Shown here: piece by piece, positions 42,610-54,100 of the stretch | How the letters are laid out: each line of letters opens with the position of its first letter | Numbering within the stretch: position 1 is the stretch's first letter | Source of the DNA: Opitutales bacterium | GTDB lineage: Bacteria; Verrucomicrobiota; Verrucomicrobiia; Opitutales; UBA2987 | Reading direction: 5' to 3' | Length of the DNA stretch: 64,000 bases | Assembly (NCBI GenBank): GCA_021772515.1 | Contig: JAJFLU010000053.1 | Location: 148,741-212,740 of the forward strand | Translations under genes and position numbers: made by a program | The notes under the pieces: generated by a model | Told to the model about the DNA's origin: nothing | Seen by the model: only the letters and a program-made list of their open reading frames with translations | Database searches by the model: none

Positions 42610-42668
42610 GTGGTTAAATTACGGGATACAAAACCGCGATTGCAAGTATTATTTAACTATTTGGTTAA
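42602..42668. promoter_or_regulatory. Two TTAACYA-N2-TGGTTAA operators
   Basis: TTAACCA-TG-TGGTTAA at 42602-42617 covers the regulator start codon. TTAACTA-TT-TGGTTAA at 42653-42668 lies upstream of it on the minus strand. Centre-to-centre spacing is 51 bases, close to five helical turns, so two repressor dimers could bind on one face. The shared half-site TTAACYA is a good candidate for the ArsR-type binding site. Confidence 0.75.
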
Positions 42669-42703
42669 ATATTTTTTCTCGGCCAACAAAAAGAGGGCCG
42701 AAT

Positions 42704-44524
42704 TTATTCCTCGAGACCGTGATAGGCTAGATAGCGGGCAGCACCCTCTTCACCCATGAATCGCTTCATGATTCGCCGGTCGGCCCGCCTGGCGTCGACT
42801 ACCATCAGGCTGTCCATGACATTGCAAAATTCATTATCGATGTTAAAACTGAGGATGGCACCATTGAGTTTGAGGTATTGGCGGAGGAGAACCGGGACTC
42901 CCTTGCCGTCTTTTTCCAAACCGGAAATGAGGGATGAGACATCATCGATGCGGCGGAGACCTTTGCGAATTGAATCCCGCTCGGAACGTGGCAAAGCGGC
43001 CGGCGGGGGTGGATTTTTAGCCTTCACAAAAGGGGCCAGAGAAGCGTCGAAAACATTGTGGCGAAGGAACTCCATGATGATTTCCTTGGAAATGACCAAA
43101 TAATCCTGACTCGTGCTGACCGCCCCAAAGAGCATGGTATAGCGGGGGTTATGTGCGAGATATTCGCCGATACCTCTCCAGACCAGCGCCAGCGCGGTAT
43201 GCTTTTTTTGATATTCGGGTCGTATGAATGAGCGACCAAGCTCGATTGCCGGGTTCAACTTGGCAAAAAATTCCGCTTTGTAGGCAAACAGCTTGCTCGT
43301 ATAAAGTCCCTTGATTCCGTATTCGGGGATAATTTTATCAGCCAGCCCCAAGCGATAACCCCCGACGATTTCCTCTTTCTCGCTATTCCACATGAATAGA
43401 TGCTGGTAGTAGCTGTCACACGGTTCGAGGGCGCAAGCGGTGCCGGTGCCTTCTTTGGCCTGTCGAAAAGTGATTTCCCGGAGCCTGCCAATCTCCCTCA
43501 GGGTTTCGGGAATTTGATCGGAAGAGGCATGAAATACCTGAAAATTCCTTTGAGTAAGAAGGTGTTGCTCGTCAGGAAGGCTCTCCATCTCATTCTTAAC
43601 TTTATTCCTTGGCACCGGAGAAATGATTGAGACCGGGCGTTGGTTATTTCCCCTTTCCTGAAATAATGGTCCGACAAACCGCTTTGATCGTCTGGAAAAT
43701 TTATTTTTCAGCAGGTAAACATTCAGCCTGAGAAAAGCGGTCATGTTTTCATCGTTATCGAAATTTTTTAGATTACGATAGGGAATCGGGGCACCCACTT
43801 TGAGACGTATGTTCCGATCCTTTCTTTTGACTAATTCGCGTGGAAGCAAGACCGTTCTCAGGGCGGGGTGAACAAGGCCCGCCGTCTGAAATAACAGACT
43901 ATTACTCCCGTCAAAATAGACCGGCACAACCGTGGCCTTAGTCCGCCGCACCAATCGGGCCATGCTCGGGTTCCACCTTCGATCCGTGACCGTGCGTTCG
44001 CGAAAGCTGGCTCTGGATACCATGCCCGCGGGAAAAGTTCCCACCAACCCGCCGTCTTTGAGCCACTCCATGGTTTGCATCATGCCGGCCAAACTGCCAA
44101 TGGCCGATTCCGGTCGATCAAACGGATCCACCCGAAAAGTCCAGGGGCGCAGCTCCTCAATTCCATCGAGCAAATAATTGGCGATCAAACGCGCATCCGG
44201 TCGGGCCTTGGTCAGCACCGATCCGAGGATCACCCCGTCAAGACCGCCGAATGGATGGTTAGCGACAACGATAACAGGTCCGTTGGCCGGTATATTTTCC
44301 AAGTCCCCCTCTTCCATCTCATAGCTCAGCCCGAGGACATCCATGGCGGTTTCAAAAAAATTCTTTTCACAGCCAGCCAAGGCCATCCGCTGGGAAATCT
44401 CCTCATAGACACCATTGAGCCCGGAAAAGGAGAAGACATCCTCAATCAGAGGGCAGAGCCGGTCGGGCAACAGGGGAATTGCCGCCGATTTCAGGTCGAT
44501 GAGGGGTTTGCTCTTTGCTATCAT
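42704..44524 (-). CDS. OlsF-like bifunctional acyltransferase (ornithine lipid synthesis)
   Basis: The 606-residue protein has an N-terminal PlsC-type acyltransferase (about residues 70-290). Visible motifs are VVANHPFGGLDGVILG, FPAGMVSR and VVPVYFDGSNSLLF. The C-terminal half is an OlsB/hemolysin-like GNAT acyltransferase (QVFHASSDQIPETLREIGRLREITFR, GGYRLGLADKIIPEYG, ELGRSFIRPEYQKKHTALALVWRG). The same two-domain order occurs in OlsF, which makes ornithine lipids from acyl donors. Substrate assignment is by architecture only. It is alone between oppositely spaced genes on the minus strand. Confidence 0.8.
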   Translation of the reverse strand: MIAKSKPLIDLKSAAIPLLPDRLCPLIEDVFSFSGLNGVYEEISQRMALAGCEKNFFETAMDVLGLSYEMEEGDLENIPANGPVIVVANHPFGGLDGVILGSVLTKARPDARLIANYLLDGIEELRPWTFRVDPFDRPESAIGSLAGMMQTMEWLKDGGLVGTFPAGMVSRASFRERTVTDRRWNPSMARLVRRTKATVVPVYFDGSNSLLFQTAGLVHPALRTVLLPRELVKRKDRNIRLKVGAPIPYRNLKNFDNDENMTAFLRLNVYLLKNKFSRRSKRFVGPLFQERGNNQRPVSIISPVPRNKVKNEMESLPDEQHLLTQRNFQVFHASSDQIPETLREIGRLREITFRQAKEGTGTACALEPCDSYYQHLFMWNSEKEEIVGGYRLGLADKIIPEYGIKGLYTSKLFAYKAEFFAKLNPAIELGRSFIRPEYQKKHTALALVWRGIGEYLAHNPRYTMLFGAVSTSQDYLVISKEIIMEFLRHNVFDASLAPFVKAKNPPPPAALPRSERDSIRKGLRRIDDVSSLISGLEKDGKGVPVLLRQYLKLNGAILSFNIDNEFCNVMDSLMVVDARRADRRIMKRFMGEEGAARYLAYHGLEE

Positions 44525-44736
44525 TGTAGGTTTCTACCCCTTAGAATGGCGAAAAGCTAAATTATTGCACGAAAATTGGTGAAATCGTATTTTTACAATA
44601 CGACAAGGAGTGATTCCCTATGTTTCATAAAATGACTGGATACTCGATTGAACCCGATAGAAAAGAGTGCATTGAGAGCTTTCAACAAATCAACCGTGGA
44701 ATCTGTGCTTGAAATATTTACCTTTTTAAAAAATCG

Positions 44737-46623
44737 CTAAAAACGGTAGCCGAGGAGATTCCAGTAATTCAGTATCCATGCCACGACCAAAGAGTTCACG
44801 AGGATTACTGAATATAATACTTTTTCGTTGCTGCTCAACTGCGGAATATTCCAGGTGACCGGTAGGGTAATGAACAAAACAGCCGAGGCCGCGCAGGCCA
44901 AGAGTGGCATCGCCAGCATGATTTTGAGCGATAGATGAATTTCCTGGATCATTTCGTAAGCGCCCGCAGATACCAACACAGCAAATCCAATTAGAAATGT
45001 GAAATAAAAAACACAAATCAACCCGGCGCTCAATCGAACCACCCCTATGCTCGATGCAGCATTTCTATTAATACTTATGCCGGTTTTGCGGATCATACGG
45101 ATCCATGCACAAAAGGAGATTACGAAAGTCAAAGAACCGAGAATACTCAACACATAGTGAATTTCGACTCGTTGATACCATCTCAACCGGTGATAGGTGA
45201 GCATTCCTCCCTGATATAGCATAACCGGTTTCCCTTCCGGTGTTTCCCAAAAGGCCGCGTATTTGTCGTCATCGTCCGATTTAAATAGGTTCGCCACAAC
45301 CCGCTGATACTCCTTTCCATCAATCAGAAGTGATCTGTTATGACGGGAAGGTTTTACATTCAACTGTTGCCCCTGAATCCCATGAAAAGCCACGATTTTG
45401 CCAAAGGTTCTACGAGGATACCAATTGTGTCGATAGGCTCCAGCGTAGCGGCTCAGGTCATCACTGCCCCGGTTGAGTATCGGATTTTTCGCTTCAGCGG
45501 GGTAAAATTGATCGAGAAAATCTTCAATAAATTGATCAAACAAACGAAACTCGGTGTTGTTATAGATGAATATCCCCAACTTCTCCGATGGAATGAGAAA
45601 TAAACCCGTGCGGTGGCCGGGCATATGGCCGCTGTGCCACAGGAGACGCTGCCCGTTTTCCACGCGTTCCCAAAAACCATAGGCCATACCGGATATCCTC
45701 GGATGCATGGTAAATTGCCGCCGGTGCATGATTTTTGCGGTCTTTTCCGAAAAAATCTCAGCTAAATCCGCTCCAGGCGATTGAAGGCTGCCGTCATTCA
45801 GGTGAGCCATCATAAACCGCCCAATGTCACTGCCGGTCGTGACAAGTGAGGAAGCAGGGTATGGCCGCCAATGCCGTAAAGGAAGAACCCGATACCCTCC
45901 AAAAATGTGTTTGTAGCCCGTGGCGGCATCGCCCATCAAATCATCTGATGGAATAAATGTGCTATCGGCCATTTCTAGCGGACCAAAGATATTATTCCGG
46001 CAATATTCCTCGAAATTGAGGCCCGTCACTCTCTCGACGACATGCGCGGCCAGCGATATTCCGTGATTCGAGTAGTTGACAATATAGCCCGGCGGGGCCA
46101 GTGGTTTGGCTAATTGTTCCTCCAAGTAGACTCTGTGTTGAAGCAGGTCATGGGCGTTCTTAAATGTTTGCCCGACAAATTTATCACCGACTCCAGCGCT
46201 GTGGGTAAGGAGTTGATGGAGATTAACCGGAGTAGGGTAGTAACTCATCAAATCAGGCTCAATATAGGTGCGGATATCGGTATTCATGTCCACCAAGTCT
46301 TTCTCAAGCGCCTGCATAACCGCCGTTGCCGTGAATAATTTGGAAATCGAGGCTACTCGGAGAACCGTTTTATCGGGATCCATGGGGCGTTGAGATTCCA
46401 GTTCGGCAACCCCATAGCCTTTGGCGAAGAGGGGAGCGCCATCCTTCACAATCACCAAAACGGCTCCTGGAATGTGATTGGCGGGCAATTTCTCCTCCAT
46501 CCAGGATTCGGCAAATTTTTCAAATTCCTCCCTCGTGGTAATCCCGCCTCCGATTTCTCCACAGATCGGGATATTGGCGGTCAGAGTCAAAATCAGGGTT
46601 GTTAAAAATGTAGAGGATCGCAT
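44737..46623 (-). CDS. Membrane-attached serine beta-lactamase-family hydrolase
   Basis: The 628-residue protein has a signal peptide (residues 1-22). A class C beta-lactamase/DD-peptidase fold follows with SISK (Ser92, Lys95), YSN (Tyr184, Asn186) and a third box near LLWHSGHMPGHRTG. After about residue 480 the chain has four hydrophobic segments, which should anchor the enzyme in the inner membrane. Such ABC-type serine hydrolases may act on peptidoglycan peptides or esters. Antibiotic resistance is not implied. The extra membrane domain is less common than the soluble form. Confidence 0.85.
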   Translation of the reverse strand: MRSSTFLTTLILTLTANIPICGEIGGGITTREEFEKFAESWMEEKLPANHIPGAVLVIVKDGAPLFAKGYGVAELESQRPMDPDKTVLRVASISKLFTATAVMQALEKDLVDMNTDIRTYIEPDLMSYYPTPVNLHQLLTHSAGVGDKFVGQTFKNAHDLLQHRVYLEEQLAKPLAPPGYIVNYSNHGISLAAHVVERVTGLNFEEYCRNNIFGPLEMADSTFIPSDDLMGDAATGYKHIFGGYRVLPLRHWRPYPASSLVTTGSDIGRFMMAHLNDGSLQSPGADLAEIFSEKTAKIMHRRQFTMHPRISGMAYGFWERVENGQRLLWHSGHMPGHRTGLFLIPSEKLGIFIYNNTEFRLFDQFIEDFLDQFYPAEAKNPILNRGSDDLSRYAGAYRHNWYPRRTFGKIVAFHGIQGQQLNVKPSRHNRSLLIDGKEYQRVVANLFKSDDDDKYAAFWETPEGKPVMLYQGGMLTYHRLRWYQRVEIHYVLSILGSLTFVISFCAWIRMIRKTGISINRNAASSIGVVRLSAGLICVFYFTFLIGFAVLVSAGAYEMIQEIHLSLKIMLAMPLLACAASAVLFITLPVTWNIPQLSSNEKVLYSVILVNSLVVAWILNYWNLLGYRF

Positions 46624-46809
46624 TGGGAAAGGTTTGATGTTTCCGAGGAGATTGTAAAACTATCTAAAAAACTTCAAATAAAGACTGGAACAGGATTCAG
46701 AGAACAATAAAATGGTGATAAACAGGGTCGATTTACCGTATTTCTACGGAGTATTCCCGATAAGATTTGCCAATCATGGTTGGAAGTTGAAATAAGAATC
46801 CTTTAACAA

Positions 46810-49800
46810 ATGAACCTGAAATTTGTGGTTTTCTGCTTCCAAAAAAAACATTTCTCACTCCTGAGGAGGATATTTGCGCTTGCCGCAGGCTTAATTCTGG
46901 CCAATCAGGGGTCTAGTTCCGCTACGGCACAGGAAGATTTGGAGGAGATAACCCTGCAACTCCAGTGGTTTCATCAATTTCAGTTTGCTGGCTACTATGC
47001 CGCCGCTGAAAAAGGTTTTTACGAAGATGCGGGACTGGAGGTTTTCATAACGGAAATTGCGAGTACCTCAGTTATGGGCGGTGTCGAGGAGGTTTTATCC
47101 GGGAGGGCAAATTTCGGAGTGTCCTACTCGAATGTGGTATTTTCTCGGCTTCGGGGAAAACCGGTGGTGGTTCTTGCCGCCATCTTCCAGCATTCACCAG
47201 CGGCCCTGATCGCCAGAGCTGAATCCGGAGTCACCAATTTACATGACATCCTTAGCGCAAAGGTGGGATCATTGGGAATTTTTAATCAAAATCCCGACAT
47301 AACTGGCATGTTTTTAAAGGAAGGCATTCCGTTCCCACAATTTGAAGGGAATTATTTTCCCTATAATGACAATCTCGACAAATTAATTGGCGGGCAAATC
47401 GATGTTATTCCAGGTTATTTGACCGATCAGCCATTTGCTTTGAAGAACAGGGGTGTCCCCTTTTTGACCATCCAGCCGTCGAGTTACGGTTTTGATTTCT
47501 ATGGTGACTGCCTCTACACCTCTGAAAGCGAGCTTGAGGATCACCCCGAGAGAACTGCGAAATTTCTCGAAGCGAGCCTGCTCGGGTGGGAATACGCAAT
47601 GGCCAATACCGAGGAAATCATCGATCTGATTCTGGATACCTACGATGTCGAAAATAAAGGCAAATCCAGAGAGAGTATGCGCTTCGAGGCGGAGGTCATG
47701 CGTAAACTCATCTTGCCCGACCTTGTTCAAATAGGGCATATGAATCCTGGGCGATGGAAACATATGGCCGATACCTATGTCGATGTCGGGTTAGTTCCTG
47801 AGAGTGTTTCGCTTGAGGGTTTTATTTATGATCCGGAGAAATTCCGATTGGGAAAATATTTCTGGTTAGTGAACTTGTTGTTTTGGAGCGTTGTAGCAAT
47901 TGCGGTTATTTCCCTGTTTCTGTTTCTTTTTAATCACCGTCTTCGCAGTTACGTAAAAAAGCGAACCGCCGAGCTGGAAAAATCACGCGAACAGTATCGT
48001 CAGGAAGTGCTGAATCGCAGAATAGCCGAGTCTAATCTGGTCGAGGAAAATGCCCGTTACCGCTCTTTATTCGAGCAATCGCCCATCTCGCTTTGGGAAG
48101 AGGATTTTTCGGGAGTGAAAAAATATATAGATGAGTTGAAGGAGTCAGGGGTAAGCGATTTTAGAGAATTTTTTAATAATAATCCAGAATCGGTACTACT
48201 GTGTCTGGCTTTGGTGAAAATCCTGGATGTCAACCAAGCTACAATTGAACTCTTTGGAGCGAAAACCAAAGACGAACTGATGGAAGGCCTGTCAATATTA
48301 ACCACTGAGGACTCTGCCCATGGATTCAGGGAAGAATTCATCGCATTGGCGGAAGGGAAAACCCGATTCACATTTGAAATGGTAGGCAAAAGCCTTAAAG
48401 GCGTCACGATTCCATCGATAATGAATTTTTCTTTTGCAGAAGGATACGAGGATACTTGGGGAAAGGTGATACTTTCACTATTTGACCAGACCGATAAGAA
48501 AAAATCGGAAAAATTCCTGCGAGATAGCGAAAACCGTTTACGAACGATTCTGGATACTGCCGCAGTTGGCGTAGTAAGCATCAATGAATTTGGGTTTATC
48601 GAGTCGCTCAATCATACCGCAAGCAATATTTTCGGCTATACTCGTGAGGAGTTGGTCGGCAAAAATATCAATTTGCTCATGCCTGAGCCTGACCACAGTA
48701 AACACGACGGCTATTTGAGGAAATACAGGGATACAGGAAAAAATAATATTATTGGATTCGGTCGCGAAGTTATAGCCGAGCGCAAGAATGGGGAAAAATT
48801 TCACATGGACTTGGCGGTCAGCGAAGCCTATATCGGCGGGCGGCGTATTTTCAATGGCATTGTCCGGGACATCTCGGATCGTAAAAATGCGGAGGAGGAG
48901 TTAAAGAAAACTCGTGAACGTCTCGAGCTCGCTCTGAAGGGAGCAGATTTGGGACTTTGGGCATTTAATCCCCGAACCCTGGAGGCCAGTTACAATGATC
49001 AGTGGGCCAAAATGCTGGGCTACGATCTTCGGGAAATCGATCATGACGTCCGTTTTTTCAGAAATGCCGTCCACCCCGATGATTTCCCAAAAATGCGGGA
49101 GAGCTGGAATGAACACGAAGCTGGTAAAAAACCATTTTATCAAGTCGAGATCCGTATGCGGGCCAAGGATGGAAGATGGGTATGGATATTTACCCACGGA
49201 AAGATTTTTGATTTCGACGAAAATGGCAAAGCGCTTCTAGCTGCAGGCATCCACCAGGATATTTCCGAACGCAAATCGGCCGAAGAGCGCCTCGAAGAAG
49301 CCCTCATCCGCCACGAGCTTGCGCTGAAAGGGGCCAACCTTGGTCCTTGGGACATTAACATCCAATCGGATGAAGCTGTCCATAATGAGCATTGGGCGAA
49401 CATGTTGGGATACGAATTGGAGGATGTGGAACAATCCATCCAGTTTTTTAACGATTGCATCCACCCCGATGATCTCGCGAATCAGCAAAAGGCATGGCAA
49501 GCCCATCAAAACGGAGAGACCCCTTTCTACGAAGCCGAGATGCGGATGCGGACCAAAGACGGTAAATGGAAATGGATACACGGACATGGAAAAATTTTTG
49601 AATGGGATGACGCTGGAAACCCACTGCGCGCAGCCGGTACCCACCAAGATATATCCAAGCGAAAAAAGGCCGAAGAGGAACTTGCCCATGAGAGGCGTAA
49701 TTTGGAAAATATTGTCAAAGCTCGTACCAGTGAGCTGACGAAATCACTCGAACAAATCGAGGATGCCAATCGACAACTGCAAGAGGCCAACCGGCACAGA

Positions 49801-50934
49801 ATCCGGTTTATTTCCTCAATGAGCCACGAACTTCGCACACCGCTGACGGCAATTCTTGGGTTTGCTGAGCTATTCGGCAAACAGGGCTCGGAGGCGCTTG
49901 GTAATGTCAACATGCGCTATATCGAAAATATCGAAAACGCCGGCAAACATCTATTAATCCTCATCAATGACCTGCTCGATTTGGCAAGAATCGATGCGGA
50001 GGTCATGGAAACCGATTTGGAGGAAATATTGGTCACGAAATTCATGGATAACATGATATCCTTGATGAGAATTCAATTACACAAAAAACGCCTGACTATC
50101 AAATTGAATATTGATCCCTCTCTCCGATCAGCCACGGCGGATCGACGAAAGTTCGAGCAAATAATGTTCAATCTACTATCCAATGCCTGTAAATATTCAC
50201 CGATGGAAGGGCAAATCGGTATTTGCGCACTCGATGGCGGAAATGGTTTTTTGAAGGTGGAAGTTTCGGATAGCGGTGTCGGCATCGACAAAAAGGAAAT
50301 CGATGTGATTTTTAAGGAATTTCACCAAAGCGATAAAATTCGCGATAGGGATTTGGGTGGCGCAGGGATAGGCCTGGCTTTGACGCGCAGGCTGGTGAAA
50401 CTGCATGGAGGGCAAATCGGTGTGGAGAGCGAGATCGGGATCGGCAGCACCTTCTGGTTTACGCTTCCTTTTAAGAAATTGGAGAGATCCGCCGACAAAA
50501 AGTCAACGGTTGACCAATCTGGAGAATCCGTAAAGATGGTGACGGGAAGGCGTATTTTAGTCGTTGAAGACAGTGAAGTGCTTTTAGCGCTCCTGCTCGA
50601 TATGCTAAGTTTGCGGAGTCATGACGTTGCCGTGGCCCACAATGGTCGGGAAGCCCTTGAGGTAGCGCCCCAACATCACCCCGAACTGATCCTTATGGAT
50701 ATGCGGATGCCCGTGATGGGAGGCCTCGAGGCGACACGCCGCCTCAGAGAAATGCCGGAATTTGCCAATACTCCCATAATCGCTTTGACCGCAAGCACAG
50801 GTTCCGAAGCGGAAGTCCGACAAATTGCATTGGGCTGCACAGGACACCTGGCGAAACCCGTCAATACAGATGAGCTATTTGCCATCATCGAACGGCATTT
50901 AAGTAATGATATTGAGACGATTGAACGAACCTGA
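46810..50934 (+). CDS. NMT1-domain hybrid histidine kinase with four PAS domains
   Basis: The 1374-residue sensor has a signal segment, then a periplasmic SsuA/NMT1-type binding domain (about 46-345: ITLQLQWFHQFQFAGYYAAAEKGFYEDAG). One membrane helix lies at about 351-373. Four cytoplasmic PAS domains follow (near 415, 577, 705 and 835), then HisKA with SSMSHELRTPL (about 1000-1010), HATPase and a receiver (VVEDSE; phospho-Asp in LMDMRMPVMGG; AKPV lysine). PAS 3 and 4 are the shared 130-residue module at 390-base pitch. The binding domain suggests sensing of a small ligand such as a pyrimidine or sulfonate, but this is unproven. A 184-base gap separates it from the next kinase. Confidence 0.92.
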   Translation: MNLKFVVFCFQKKHFSLLRRIFALAAGLILANQGSSSATAQEDLEEITLQLQWFHQFQFAGYYAAAEKGFYEDAGLEVFITEIASTSVMGGVEEVLSGRANFGVSYSNVVFSRLRGKPVVVLAAIFQHSPAALIARAESGVTNLHDILSAKVGSLGIFNQNPDITGMFLKEGIPFPQFEGNYFPYNDNLDKLIGGQIDVIPGYLTDQPFALKNRGVPFLTIQPSSYGFDFYGDCLYTSESELEDHPERTAKFLEASLLGWEYAMANTEEIIDLILDTYDVENKGKSRESMRFEAEVMRKLILPDLVQIGHMNPGRWKHMADTYVDVGLVPESVSLEGFIYDPEKFRLGKYFWLVNLLFWSVVAIAVISLFLFLFNHRLRSYVKKRTAELEKSREQYRQEVLNRRIAESNLVEENARYRSLFEQSPISLWEEDFSGVKKYIDELKESGVSDFREFFNNNPESVLLCLALVKILDVNQATIELFGAKTKDELMEGLSILTTEDSAHGFREEFIALAEGKTRFTFEMVGKSLKGVTIPSIMNFSFAEGYEDTWGKVILSLFDQTDKKKSEKFLRDSENRLRTILDTAAVGVVSINEFGFIESLNHTASNIFGYTREELVGKNINLLMPEPDHSKHDGYLRKYRDTGKNNIIGFGREVIAERKNGEKFHMDLAVSEAYIGGRRIFNGIVRDISDRKNAEEELKKTRERLELALKGADLGLWAFNPRTLEASYNDQWAKMLGYDLREIDHDVRFFRNAVHPDDFPKMRESWNEHEAGKKPFYQVEIRMRAKDGRWVWIFTHGKIFDFDENGKALLAAGIHQDISERKSAEERLEEALIRHELALKGANLGPWDINIQSDEAVHNEHWANMLGYELEDVEQSIQFFNDCIHPDDLANQQKAWQAHQNGETPFYEAEMRMRTKDGKWKWIHGHGKIFEWDDAGNPLRAAGTHQDISKRKKAEEELAHERRNLENIVKARTSELTKSLEQIEDANRQLQEANRHRIRFISSMSHELRTPLTAILGFAELFGKQGSEALGNVNMRYIENIENAGKHLLILINDLLDLARIDAEVMETDLEEILVTKFMDNMISLMRIQLHKKRLTIKLNIDPSLRSATADRRKFEQIMFNLLSNACKYSPMEGQIGICALDGGNGFLKVEVSDSGVGIDKKEIDVIFKEFHQSDKIRDRDLGGAGIGLALTRRLVKLHGGQIGVESEIGIGSTFWFTLPFKKLERSADKKSTVDQSGESVKMVTGRRILVVEDSEVLLALLLDMLSLRSHDVAVAHNGREALEVAPQHHPELILMDMRMPVMGGLEATRRLREMPEFANTPIIALTASTGSEAEVRQIALGCTGHLAKPVNTDELFAIIERHLSNDIETIERT

Positions 50935-51118
50935 GTTTATTTTTGAAAATTTACACATTCTGAGCATCCGATGGGGGGGGACTTATCAGATGCCATTGGT
51001 ATAGCCGGGCATTCCAGCTATACCAAGAATTTGCTTTTGCTAAAACAACTACCTGGATCTCCGATATATACATGAAAGATGGATATGCTTATGTTACATA
51101 ATTTAGTTTTAAATCAAC

Positions 51119-54100
51119 ATGCGTAATACACGAGCGATAATTTATATCGGCCTCCTGATTTCGCTGCTGATTCTACGCGTAGTCCTAAAGGGAGTCCATT
51201 GGGAAAAAGATTTAAATCTGCATTCGCTATTTCAATATTCGTCAACACTGCTTGCGTTGGTTGTGGCGGTATTGGCTATGGTGCGGTATTATTCCAAAAA
51301 GAGTAACTTGTTCTTGTTCATTGGTTGCGGTTTTATGGGGACCGGCTTGCTGGACGGCTACCACACCCTTATTTCCAGTCAATTGTTTAGCCAATACCAG
51401 TTTTCGGCGTCTCCAGAAACGTATTTATGGAGTTGGAATATCACCAACATTTACCTCGGCACCTTTCTGTTTTTATGTTATTGGAGCTTAAGGAAAAAAC
51501 GACAAACTGGAAAAGCGAATCTCGATAGAGTAAAATCAGTATTTTCCGCGATTATTATTCTCACGATCGCCTTTTTTGCTTATTTTTATCAGGCACGATT
51601 ACCTGGAGTCAATTGGCCGGGTTTCATATTGATTCGACCCGGAAGTTTGGTCGCAGGATTGTTGTTTCTATTCACATTGATAGGATTCTTCCGCAAGGGG
51701 GATTGGAAACAGGATATCTTCGAACATTGGCTAATGCTTGGACTTGTTTTTGGTTTGGCTAGCCAAATTATTTTTGCGCCATGTTCAAGCCATCAATGTG
51801 GCCTCATGCTCGATTTGGCACATTTGGCAAAACTCGCAAGCTATGTATGTGTTCTAGCGGGATTGATAATGAGCATGTACGAATTATTCTTACGTGCCGA
51901 AGCGGGAACTAATCAACTCGCAGAAATCAACGATTCATTGCAAAGGGAGTTTGAGCAACGGCGGCATGCCGAGGAGAAATTGTTGAGATTCAACGCCGCT
52001 CTGGAAGAACAAGTCTCCGAACGCACCTCCCAATTGGAAATCGTCAACAAAGGACTCCAAGAGCAGGAAACTCGACTCAGTACTATTCTCGAAACTGCCG
52101 GTGAGGGAATTATCAGTTTTGATGAATCAATAAATATCGTATCCTTAAATCCTGCCGCCAACAGGATATTTGGCTACGAAGAGGGGGAGGCAGTCGGCAT
52201 GAGTATTTCTCTTCTCGTAGCCGAATCCTACCGCAGAAAGTATTTCGGCCATTTAAAAAACTATTTAAAAAAAGGCAAAAAAACCTTGCCTCTAAAACCA
52301 ATGGAAATTGTCGGCCTGCGGAAAGACGGCACCTTCCTTCCCATAGAAGTTACGGTCGATGTATCGCAGGTCAAAGATCGCCCTTTTTTCATCGGTGTGG
52401 TGCGTGATATTTCCGAAAGAAAAGTTGCCGAAACCACGCTCGCGGAAACCCGTAATCGATTGGAATTAGCGATGCGAGGATCCAACCTCGGGCTTTGGGA
52501 TACGAACGTAAAAACAGGGCTATCCACCTACGATAAACGCTGGGCAAATATGCTCGGTTACGAGCTTGAGGAAATCGAGCAAACGGCCGATTTTTTTGAT
52601 TCCCTGCGCCATCAGGAAGATTCCCAAAATGTGATGGATGCCTGGATGCAGCATAAAAATGGGCTTAAACCGTTTTACACTGCGGAATTTCGCATGCGGA
52701 CGAAGGATGGCCGCTGGAAATGGATTTTAACCCACGGTCAATTTGTTGAAACCGATGAAAACGGCGATCCGCTTCGGGCTGCGGGCATCCACCAGGATAT
52801 AACCGAGCGAAAAGAAAACGAGGCGGCACTGCGCGAGGCGCGCGATCAATTGGAACTGGCGCTAAAAGGTTCTAATCTGGGCCTTTGGGATTTGGATCTT
52901 GTTTCTGGAGAGGCCCACTATGATGAACGTTGGGCAAATATTCTTGGTTACCAACTCGCTGAAATCGAGCAGTCGCAGGATACATTTAACTCCCGTGTTC
53001 ACCCAGAGGATTCACACTTGGTGCATGAAGCCTGGCATCGCAGTAAGCGGAGCGAGACCTCCTTCTACACCTGTGAATTCCGCTTGAAATCCAAGGATGG
53101 CAGTTGGAAGTGGATATTAACCCACGGCCAGTTTTTTGATTTTGATGAATCCGGCGAGCCCCGCCGGGCAACGGGCATTCACCAGGATATTACCGAGCGA
53201 AAACAGGTTGAAGAGAGAATTCGGCAAAGTGAGAAACGGTACCGTAACCTATTCGAAAATTCGCCAATCCCTCATTGGGAGGAAGATTTTTCCGAGGTTA
53301 AGGATTATATTGATGGTTTGCGATCCGCAGGCGTGAGCGATTTTCGAAAACATTTTCAGGAGCATCCAGATTCCGTCGCTCTATGTGGCAACATGATCAA
53401 AGTAATCGATGTTAATCAGGCTACTGTGAGGCTTTTTAAAGGGAAAAATAAAACAAATTTTCTGCTACATTTTAGTGAAATGTTTTCGAGCGACGTTTCT
53501 CGTGTTTTTAGAGAAGAATTTATTGCCCTCTGTGAGGGTAAGACTGAATTTGAATCGGAACTCAAGGGCAAAGATTTGGAAGGCAATCCATACCATGTAG
53601 CGCTAAACCTTTTCCTTGTTCCGGGATGCGAGGATACTTGGTCAAAAATGATTATTACCAATGTGGATATACAGCAATTGCGGGAGGCTGAGGAGCAGGC
53701 AACTCGTCTGGGATACATTTTGGAAGAATCATTGAATGAAATTTATACTTTTGATGCTCTAACTCTTAAATTAATCCAAGCAAATCGCGGCGCTCGTGAA
53801 AATCTCAATTACAACGCCGAGGAGTTAAAGGAACTTACTCCGGTGGATATAAAGCCAGAGTTTTCTCTAACTGCTTTTGAGGAGCTGCTTAAACCACTTC
53901 GCAGTGGTGCAGAAAAGAGATTATTTTTTGCAACTGTTCATGAAAGAAAAGACAAATCCACTTATCCGGTGGAAGTGTATCTGCAAATGTCAGTATCTGG
54001 TGGTAAATCGGTATTTGTGTCTATTGTTGAAGATGTAACTGAAAGGAAAATAACCGAACGAATGCTTCGCGAAAATGAGGAGCGACTTTCAACTATTTTG

